The translations under genes were made by a program, and so were the position numbers. Positions 1 to 4,693 of a stretch of DNA of 6,467 nt are shown here, in pieces; within the stretch, counting starts at the first letter, position 1, and each line of letters opens with the position of its first letter. The stretch spans positions 1-6,467 of the forward strand of contig JAEZCR010000189.1 of NCBI GenBank assembly GCA_023433465.1, written 5' to 3'. The stretch is from Pseudomonadota bacterium (GTDB taxonomy: Bacteria; Pseudomonadota; Gammaproteobacteria; Steroidobacterales; Steroidobacteraceae). Below the pieces are notes generated by a model. It was not told the origin of the DNA. It did not search any database and saw only the letters and a list, made by a program, of their open reading frames with translations.

Positions 1-69
1 CAGGCGGCGGCTCGCACCCTTGCCCTGCCCATCGCGGAACTCGGCGGCGAGTTCGAACGAAATACGCAT
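1..69 (-). CDS. rplY: 50S ribosomal protein L25 (N-terminal fragment, cut by window edge)
   Basis: L25 (general stress protein Ctc in longer versions) binds 5S rRNA in the large ribosomal subunit. Only the first 23 codons lie in the window: an ATG at 69-67 opens a frame that stays open to the left edge. The visible residues start MRISFELAAEFRDGQGKG and continue ASRRL. The E-x-R-x-x-x-GKGASRRLR block is the N-terminal signature of the L25 family. A good ribosome-binding site (TGGAG) lies 8 nt upstream. The gene follows prs in the same direction with 164 nt between them, most of it taken up by a long inverted repeat. The prs-rplY order is typical of Gammaproteobacteria and supports the call. 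Whether this is the short or the long (Ctc-type, with C-terminal TL5 domain) form cannot be seen. Confidence 0.87.
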   Translation of the reverse strand, partial: MRISFELAAEFRDGQGKGASRRL

Positions 70-77
70 GTTGATTA

Positions 78-82
78 CTCCA
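78..82 (-). promoter_or_regulatory. Ribosome-binding site of rplY
   Basis: On the minus strand TGGAG is followed by 8 nt (TAATCAAC) and the ATG at 69. This fixes the start of the L25 fragment. The 58 nt between the large repeat and the start codon contain no convincing -35/-10 pair. A weak imperfect GC stem (about 100-122) is the only other structure seen there. Confidence 0.7.
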
Positions 83-127
83 AATTACATCTAACTACAG
101 CGGACACCGCGACCAGTGCCGCCACCA

Positions 128-235
128 AGGGGGCAGCCCCCATTTCCTAGCAAAAGGGGTCAGCCCTCAATCGTCAATTCAATCAAACGCAAAAGAGGAC
201 TGACCCCTTTTGCTAGGAAACGGGGGCTGCCCCCT
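128..235. repeat. Long imperfect palindrome (two 41-nt arms, 26-nt loop) between prs and rplY
   Basis: Arm 128-168 is the reverse complement of 195-235 with 39 of 41 positions pairing. The two mismatches are 142/221 and 164/199. The loop is the AT-rich stretch 169-194. Each arm has an outer block that is itself palindromic (GGGGGCAGCCCCC, 129-141), then TTTCCTAGCAAAA, then GGGGTCAG (156-163) and YCCTC. A smaller nested hairpin is also possible, with GCAAAAG at 189-195 pairing CTTTTGC at 207-213. The outer edge coincides with the prs stop codon: bases 234 and 235 are the last two bases of TAG. There is no T-run after either arm, so it is not a classical intrinsic terminator. The transcript would still form a very strong hairpin that could protect prs mRNA or limit read-through into rplY. 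It resembles the REP-like palindromes mobilised by RAYT transposases; that assignment is inference. Confidence 0.85.
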
Positions 236-1190
236 AATCCAGATACAAGCTGCTGACCGAATCCTCGTCGCGTATGCGACGAATCGTCTCCGCCAGCAGC
301 CCCGCAACCGACAACTGCCGGATGCGGCCACATTGCTTCGCCGCCGGCGATAGCGGGATGGTGTCGGTCACCACCAGCTCGTCCAGCGCCGACTGCGCGA
401 TCTTCTCGATCGCGTTGCCGGAAAGGATCGCGTGGGTGATGTACGCCACCACCTTCTTCGCGCCCTCTTCCTTCAACGCCTGCGCGCCCGCACACAGCGT
501 GCCCGCGGTATCCACCATGTCGTCGATGAGGACGCAGGTCTTGCCCTTCACCTCACCGATGATGTTCATCACCTTCGACTCGTTCGGCCGCGGACGACGC
601 TTGTCGATGATCGCGAGGTCGGCGTCGTCCAGGCGCTTCGCCAATGCTCTCGCTCTCACCACGCCGCCGACGTCCGGCGACACCACGATCAGGTTCTCGT
701 AGCGCTGCCGGTACGCGTCACCCAGCAATACCGGCGACGCGTACACGTTGTCCACCGGGATGTCGAAGAATCCCTGGATCTGGGCCGAGTGCAGGTCGAT
801 CGTCAGCAGACGGTCGACACCCGCGCTCTGGATCATGTTCGCAATCAGCTTCGCGGTGATCGCGCTGCGCGTGGCGCGCGGCCGGCGATCCTGGCGCGAG
901 TAGCCGAAGTACGGCACCACCGCGGTGATCCGCGCCGCGGAAGCGCGCCGGCACGCGTCCACCATCACCAGTAGTTCGATGAGATGGTCGTTCGTCGGCG
1001 GACACGTGGGCTGCACGATGAACACATCGCGCCCGCGCACGTTCTCCATCAACTCGATGTTCACTTCGCCGTCGGAAAATCTCCCGACATACGCGCGTCC
1101 CAGTGGCGTCGTCAGGTGACGCGCAATGTCGTGGGCCAGCGCCGGATTGGCGTTGCCCGCGAACAGTGTCAGCGTTTCCGAATCGACCAC
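234..1190 (-). CDS. prs: Ribose-phosphate pyrophosphokinase (PRPP synthase)
   Basis: Prs transfers pyrophosphate from ATP to ribose 5-phosphate, giving PRPP for purine, pyrimidine, NAD, histidine and tryptophan synthesis in the cytosol. The 318-residue product has the usual length for class I enzymes. Visible landmarks are FSDGE (38-42), the ATP-site block YSRQDRRPR (97-105), DLHSAQIQGFFDIPVDN (132-148) with the metal-binding histidine, SPDVGGVVRARA (171-182), the catalytic flexible loop with K197 and R199 (DKRRPRPNESK), and the PRPP-binding loop VLIDDMVDTAGT (220-231). The start chosen is GTG at 1190, preceded by GGGAGG with a short 4-nt spacer. The frame stays open upstream through the repeat and the tRNA, but that extension is not coding. 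The stop TAG (236-234) is built partly from the edge of the large palindrome. It lies downstream of ispE and tRNA-Gln, as in many Gammaproteobacteria. No promoter of its own is evident, since the 76 nt upstream hold a second palindrome. Confidence 0.98.
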   Translation of the reverse strand: MVDSETLTLFAGNANPALAHDIARHLTTPLGRAYVGRFSDGEVNIELMENVRGRDVFIVQPTCPPTNDHLIELLVMVDACRRASAARITAVVPYFGYSRQDRRPRATRSAITAKLIANMIQSAGVDRLLTIDLHSAQIQGFFDIPVDNVYASPVLLGDAYRQRYENLIVVSPDVGGVVRARALAKRLDDADLAIIDKRRPRPNESKVMNIIGEVKGKTCVLIDDMVDTAGTLCAGAQALKEEGAKKVVAYITHAILSGNAIEKIAQSALDELVVTDTIPLSPAAKQCGRIRQLSVAGLLAETIRRIRDEDSVSSLYLD

Positions 1191-1194
1191 CGAT

Positions 1195-1200
1195 CCTCCC
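1195..1200 (-). promoter_or_regulatory. Ribosome-binding site of prs
   Basis: GGGAGG on the minus strand, followed by ATCG and the GTG at 1190. The spacing is shorter than the ideal, but no other start nearby has a comparable signal. The site sits just outside the 1207-1260 palindrome, with 6 nt between them, so the hairpin would press against the ribosome-binding site without covering it. Confidence 0.65.
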
Positions 1201-1206
1201 AAGGTT

Positions 1207-1260
1207 GGGGACAGATTTATTTTGGACAGACTTAAGTCTGTCCCAAATAAATCTGTCCCC
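1207..1260. repeat. 54-bp near-perfect palindrome between tRNA-Gln and prs
   Basis: Arms 1207-1233 and 1234-1260 pair at 26 of 27 positions; the only mismatch is 1223/1244. There is no loop: the centre is CTTAAG (1231-1236). Each arm is itself close to a tandem pair of similar units, GGGGACAGATTTATTT followed by GGGACAGACTTAA (as read on the reverse complement of the right arm). It begins 6 nt past the CCA end of the tRNA and ends 16 nt before the prs start codon. No U-tract follows on either strand, so it is not a standard terminator. In RNA it would form a hairpin of about 26 bp in the prs leader. Such a hairpin could act as a 3' barrier for tRNA maturation or a 5' cap for prs mRNA. The GGGGACAG ... 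CTGTCCCC ends look like REP/RAYT-type elements; this is inference from pattern only. Confidence 0.88.
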
Positions 1261-1266
1261 GAATCA

Positions 1267-1341
1267 TGGCTGGGGTGGAAGGATTCGAACCTCCGAATGG
1301 CGGGATCAAAACCCGCTGCCTTACCACTTGGCGACACCCCA
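1267..1341 (-). tRNA. tRNA-Gln (anticodon UUG)
   Basis: The 75-nt minus-strand sequence folds as a full cloverleaf. The acceptor stem TGGGGTG pairs CACCCCA (7 bp) with discriminator G and an encoded CCA (1269-1267). The D stem is GCC/GGC with loop AAGTGGTAA. The anticodon stem is GCGGG/CCCGC with loop TTTTGAT, giving anticodon TTG (1309-1307). The T arm is GGAGG/CCTTC (one G-U pair) with loop TTCGAAT. The weak first acceptor pair (U-A) and the UUG loop are typical of bacterial glutamine tRNAs. Its 5' end lies only 5 nt after the ispE stop codon and prs follows 76 nt downstream. It is therefore very probably excised from an ispE-tRNA-prs transcript by RNase P and 3' processing. No separate promoter or terminator fits in the 5-nt gap, though one inside ispE cannot be excluded. 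Confidence 0.97.
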
Positions 1342-1346
1342 ACGGC

Positions 1347-2210
1347 CTAACTCTTCGGGCGGCGGGAAAGCTCCTCCAGCAACGGAGATTCATCCAGACC
1401 GCGCGCGACGAACGCGCGCCAGCTGTCCGGTACACGCGCCGCGATTCGCTCCGCATCCTCGGGACGCGCGAACTTCGCGAACACACACGCTCCCGTACCC
1501 GTCAACCGCGCCGGCGCATGCCGCGCGAGCCATTCCAGTGCCTCACCCACCGCCGGAAACCGCGCGCGCACGACTGCTTCGCAATCGTTCCTCCCGCCCG
1601 TTTCCAAAAAGCCGCGCATTGTCGTGGGGGCGGAATTCCGTGTCAATTCAGCAGCCTGGAATACCGCGGCGGTGGGCACCGAGACGCCCGGAAAGATGAC
1701 CAGATACCACGAATCGCTCCCCAGCGAGATCGGGGTCAGTTTCTCGCCGATCCCCTCGGCCCAGGCGGAGCGCCCCTGGACGAAAACGGGGACATCAGCT
1801 CCCAATCCGGCCCCAATTGCCGCCAACTCCGGCGAACTCAGGCCCAAGGCCCACATTTCGTTCAGCGCCACGAGGGTGGTCGCCGCATCGGAGCTGCCCC
1901 CGCCCAGCCCCCCGCCCATCGGGATCCGCTTGAGAACCGATATGTCCGCGCCCAGCGGCGTGCCGCCCGCCTTCTTGAGGGCCCGGGCCGCCCGCACCAC
2001 CAGATCTTCGGATTCCGGCACCCCTGGGGGGCCATTCGGCCGGGCGATGACGCCGTCCTCGCGGACGGCGATGTCGATAGCGTCGCGAAGATCGATGAGC
2101 TGAAACACGGTCTGCAGCTCGTGATAGCCGTCGGGCCGGCGGCCGACCACGTGCAGCATCAGGTTGAGTTTCGCCGGCGCGCTCCAGCGCCGGGCTGTCA
2201 CGGCCGCCAT
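1347..2210 (-). CDS. ispE: 4-diphosphocytidyl-2-C-methyl-D-erythritol kinase
   Basis: IspE (also ipk, ychB) phosphorylates the 2-hydroxyl of CDP-methylerythritol with ATP in the MEP pathway to isopentenyl diphosphate. The product is 287 residues, a normal length, and belongs to the GHMP kinase superfamily. Seen in order: substrate-site PAKLNLMLHVVGRRPDGYH (12-30), the glycine-rich ATP loop IPMGGGLGGGSSDAATTL (96-113), GADVPVF (137-143) with the catalytic aspartate at 139, and the C-terminal GHMP motif LTGTGACVF (236-244), where the serine often found after the first hydrophobic residue is threonine. The ATG at 2210 lies inside the end of lolB (13-nt overlap). There is only a weak GGTCGAG upstream, so translation is probably coupled to lolB. 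The stop codon is followed 5 nt later by the first base of tRNA-Gln. Confidence 0.97.
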   Translation of the reverse strand: MAAVTARRWSAPAKLNLMLHVVGRRPDGYHELQTVFQLIDLRDAIDIAVREDGVIARPNGPPGVPESEDLVVRAARALKKAGGTPLGADISVLKRIPMGGGLGGGSSDAATTLVALNEMWALGLSSPELAAIGAGLGADVPVFVQGRSAWAEGIGEKLTPISLGSDSWYLVIFPGVSVPTAAVFQAAELTRNSAPTTMRGFLETGGRNDCEAVVRARFPAVGEALEWLARHAPARLTGTGACVFAKFARPEDAERIAARVPDSWRAFVARGLDESPLLEELSRRPKS

Positions 2211-2875
2211 TGCTCGACCAGCAGCTTCATGCGGGCGCCCGCGAGGTCGGCCGCCGCGCGTTCCGCCGTGAGCCGTCGGGGCAGCGCGAATCCGAGGCCG
2301 GGGGCGCGCGAATCGATGCTCACGCGCCAGCCGTTCTGCATGAACCCGCGGATCTCGCCGCTGCCCGCGTCCTCGTCGACCTGCGCATCACCCGGCGCCG
2401 GGATGCCTAACAACCACCAGCGCAACTCCGCGAGTGGCAGCGCGAATCCGAGACGTTGCTCGAGCTCCTCGCGCGCGGCGGCGCCATCGAGCTGTTTGCC
2501 CGAGCTGGTTTCGATGCGCAGGTCCCCGCCCGTCATCGCCACGCGCACGCCGCCGATGCCCATCGGGCCGTTGAGCGCGAGGTTCGTGCTCGCGGGCTGC
2601 TGCTCGTAACGTAGATTCGCGGAGAATCCCTCACCGTTCGCCGCGACCGCGACGCGGCCCGTGAGTCCGAATCGATCGAGCTTTTCGAGCCCGGCGCGCT
2701 GCTCGGCCCAGGGCGCGTCGGGACCGGGACCGATGACGGGTTGCGGAGGAAGCGTGCGGCAGCCGGCCAGCAGCGTCATCGCGACGGCCACCGCGGCGGC
2801 CATCCTGGCGATGCCGGTGGTCGCAGCGTCGGTCGCGATGGGGGCGGTCGCGGCGCGCCGACCCGCGCGGAACAC
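2198..2875 (-). CDS. lolB: Outer-membrane lipoprotein receptor LolB
   Basis: LolB takes mature lipoproteins from the periplasmic carrier LolA and inserts them into the inner leaflet of the outer membrane; it is itself a lipoprotein. The 225-residue product has a hydrophobic stretch (about 25-36) ending in the lipobox LLAGC with the lipidated cysteine at 39. The next residue is arginine, not aspartate, which is consistent with outer-membrane sorting. The mature part shows GLTGRVAV (70-77) and LRWWLLGIPAPG, a form of the family's L-x-x-W-x-x-G-x-P segment. The GTG start at 2875 was chosen because GAGG lies 8 nt upstream. It gives an unusually long 24-residue n-region. The alternative ATG at 2803 would give a short signal peptide with almost no positive charge and lacks a good ribosome-binding site. 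The gene sits 11 nt after the TPR gene and overlaps ispE by 13 nt. Position next to ispE strongly supports the name. Confidence 0.92.
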   Translation of the reverse strand: MFRAGRRAATAPIATDAATTGIARMAAAVAVAMTLLAGCRTLPPQPVIGPGPDAPWAEQRAGLEKLDRFGLTGRVAVAANGEGFSANLRYEQQPASTNLALNGPMGIGGVRVAMTGGDLRIETSSGKQLDGAAAREELEQRLGFALPLAELRWWLLGIPAPGDAQVDEDAGSGEIRGFMQNGWRVSIDSRAPGLGFALPRRLTAERAAADLAGARMKLLVEQWRP

Positions 2876-2883
2876 GGGCGCGG

Positions 2884-2887
2884 CCTC
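2884..2887 (-). promoter_or_regulatory. Ribosome-binding site deciding the lolB start
   Basis: GAGG on the minus strand, overlapping the last base of the TPR gene's TAG stop, followed by 8 nt and the GTG at 2875. It favours the long form of the LolB signal peptide over the internal ATG at 2803. Confidence 0.6.
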
Positions 2888-4647
2888 TAACTACCGGCGC
2901 GAGCCGTGGTCTGCGGCGCGCTGTCCGCGCCTTCCGGCTCGAGCGCGTCGGCCGGCGGTATTTCGGACGGCTCCGCGGATCCCGGCGCCGCTTCCAGCTT
3001 CGCGCCGGTCAGACGCTCGATCGTCGCGCGCAGCGGTTTCGAATCCGGCGATCGCGCGAGCGAACGCGCCCACAAGGCGCGCGCCTCGGCCTGCTTGCCG
3101 CTCACCCACAGCGCCTCACCCCAGTGAGAGGCGATCTCCGGATCCGGAAAGATGCGGTACGCGCGCTCGAGGTGCGGCAACGCGCCCGGAATGTCTCCGC
3201 GGCGGAATCGCACCCAACCCAGGCTGTCGAGATATGCCGGGTTGTCGGGGGAAATCTCGAGCGCCTTGCGGATCAGCGTCTCCGCGCGCGGCAGCTTCTG
3301 GTTGCGATCGGCGAGCGAATAACCCAGTGCATTGAGCAGGTTGGAGTCTTCCGGGCGCTCCTTGAGCAGCGACTCGAAACCGCGCACGGATTCCTTCGTC
3401 ATGCCGGCTTTGTCCTGCACGAGCGCGATCTGGTAGCGCAGGCCGGGATGGTCTGGAAAACGCTCGAGGGCGAGCTGCAGCAGCGCGACGGCCTCGGAAG
3501 GTTTGCCGGCATCCTCGAGCAGCGTGGCCTTGGCGAATTCCACGTCGAGCGAATCCGCGCGCTCCTTCGCCGCGTGTTCGTCGAGCATGCGGAAGGCTTC
3601 GGTGCGCTTGTCGTCCTTCATGAGCAGGCGCGCGGCGCGACCACGCACGATGAGTCCGGCGCCGGCCTCGGCGAGACGCGAGTAACCTTCGAGCGCGAGA
3701 TCGGTGCGGCCCTCGCGTTCGGCGATCGACGACAGATAGAAGAAGGCCTCGGGCGCGGCGGTCTGGGACGAGAGCAAACTACCGAAACGCCGCCCGGCCT
3801 CCGCCATGTCGCCGAGCTGATAGGCGATTTTGCCGAGCCGCAGGTCTGCCTCGTCGCGCACCGCTTCGTCGGCGCGCATGCTCTCGAGTTCCTGGCGCGC
3901 GTCCTCGAGCCGGTCGAGCCGCAGCAGCGTATCGGGGTAGGCGAAGCGCTGCGTGTCCGGTTCGAGCGCGGCGGCTTCCTTCGCGTACGCGATCGCCGCG
4001 ATGGCCTCGCCTTCGGCGGTGAGCACGCGGGCAATCTGCGCGCGCGCGTAACCCGAGGCGGGCTCGGCCGCGAGCATGCGGTCCGCGTACTTGCGCGCGG
4101 TCGCGAAATCGAACGATTCGAGCGCCAGGTCGACGCCCGCGGACAAAAGGTCGGTGGATGCATCCGGCGCGTCGAACGCCGGGCGCAGGGTTGCGAGCGC
4201 GATCGCGGTTCCACCCGCGTCGCTCACTTCGGGAATCAGCTTGATCAGCGCCGGTTCGCCGCCGAGCTCGCGCGTGCGCAGGATGGCCGCGCCGGCCTCG
4301 TCCTCGTGATACAGCCGGGCGGCCGCGACAGCCAGCGACGCGGACGCATCGACGCTGTGCGGTTCGAGCTTCTGCCAGCGCTTCGCGGCGCGCAGCGTCG
4401 CCTCGACCTGCTGGCAATCCGCCGCGACCTTCGTCGCGCGCTCGGAGATCGTCGCATCGTTCGTGCCCATCGCGGCCTTGAGATAACGGTCGGTGCCGCC
4501 GCGGCAGTCGCCGCGCGACAACGCCATGTCGGCGAGCATCAACGCCGCGTTGTCGGTCTTCGAGGTGGACAGCGCGCCGGCGGAACCCGGTAGCAGCGAA
4601 ACGATGGCCAGTGAAAATATGGCTACGGGCAAGGATTTTCGTGGCAT
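2887..4647 (-). CDS. Secreted tetratricopeptide-repeat protein (PA4667/LbcA-like position)
   Basis: The 586-residue protein starts with a signal peptide: PRK n-region, hydrophobic 8-19, and an AGA site suggesting cleavage after residue 25. It carries TPR-like helical repeats through most of its length. The clearest repeats are at 434-535 (LNALGYSLADRNQ, SPDNPAYLDSLGWVRFRRGD, PDPEIASHWGEALWVSGK). A low-complexity Pro/Ala/Glu tail covers about 550-586. TPR arrays mediate protein-protein binding. In Pseudomonas aeruginosa the gene beside lolB (PA4667, LbcA) is a TPR lipoprotein that partners the periplasmic protease CtpA. Position and the C-terminal repeats make a related role plausible here, but that is inference. 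Unlike LbcA there is no lipobox cysteine, so a soluble periplasmic form is expected. The only cysteines are C48 and C78. The ATG at 4647 gives a proper signal peptide; no Shine-Dalgarno precedes it, and a promoter-like element ends 7 nt upstream. Confidence 0.87.
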   Translation of the reverse strand: MPRKSLPVAIFSLAIVSLLPGSAGALSTSKTDNAALMLADMALSRGDCRGGTDRYLKAAMGTNDATISERATKVAADCQQVEATLRAAKRWQKLEPHSVDASASLAVAAARLYHEDEAGAAILRTRELGGEPALIKLIPEVSDAGGTAIALATLRPAFDAPDASTDLLSAGVDLALESFDFATARKYADRMLAAEPASGYARAQIARVLTAEGEAIAAIAYAKEAAALEPDTQRFAYPDTLLRLDRLEDARQELESMRADEAVRDEADLRLGKIAYQLGDMAEAGRRFGSLLSSQTAAPEAFFYLSSIAEREGRTDLALEGYSRLAEAGAGLIVRGRAARLLMKDDKRTEAFRMLDEHAAKERADSLDVEFAKATLLEDAGKPSEAVALLQLALERFPDHPGLRYQIALVQDKAGMTKESVRGFESLLKERPEDSNLLNALGYSLADRNQKLPRAETLIRKALEISPDNPAYLDSLGWVRFRRGDIPGALPHLERAYRIFPDPEIASHWGEALWVSGKQAEARALWARSLARSPDSKPLRATIERLTGAKLEAAPGSAEPSEIPPADALEPEGADSAPQTTARAGS

Positions 4648-4654
4648 GGAGGGC

Positions 4655-4682
4655 ACTATAACTGGACCCCGGCCCCTTACAA
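4655..4682 (-). promoter_or_regulatory. Candidate promoter of the TPR-lolB-ispE-tRNA-prs block
   Basis: On the minus strand TTGTAA (4682-4677; 4 of 6 to the sigma-70 -35 box) is separated by 16 nt from TATAGT (4660-4655; 5 of 6 to the -10 box). The -10 box ends 7 nt before the ATG at 4647, so transcription would begin at or next to the start codon. That would give a leaderless or nearly leaderless message, in keeping with the missing Shine-Dalgarno. The plus strand across the same DNA contains TATAAC (4657-4662) and TACAAT (4678-4683), possible -10 boxes for prfA, each without a recognisable -35. The assignment rests on consensus matching only. Confidence 0.45.
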
Positions 4683-4693
4683 TGGTTCTGTGA
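4682..4693 (+). other. Three-codon minimal reading frame overlapping the prfA start
   Basis: ATG GTT CTG TGA occupies 4682-4693. Its TGA shares two bases with the GTG start of prfA (4690-4692). If the prfA message includes this ATG, a ribosome terminating here would be placed on the prfA start, which has no Shine-Dalgarno of its own. It may equally be chance. The alternative -10 box TACAAT includes the ATG's first two bases and would leave it untranscribed. Confidence 0.2.

Noticed and set aside
128..235. Intrinsic terminator for prs
   Set aside because: The stem is far longer than usual and no T-run follows on either strand. It may block transcription in practice, but it does not fit the classical definition.
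1191..1337. Extension of prs upstream to an ATG inside the tRNA region (367 residues)
   Set aside because: The extra 49 residues would be encoded by the palindrome and the tRNA. Family length and the GGGAGG site place the start at 1190.
1266..2609. A 447-codon plus-strand frame across tRNA, ispE and lolB
   Set aside because: It starts inside the tRNA complement and is antisense to two conserved genes; the product is compositionally biased and has no family signature.
3124..4593. A 489-codon open frame on the plus strand opposite the TPR gene
   Set aside because: It is antisense to a clear signal-peptide and TPR-containing gene. Its product is Arg/Gly/Glu-rich with no recognisable domain, as expected for a shadow frame in GC-rich DNA.
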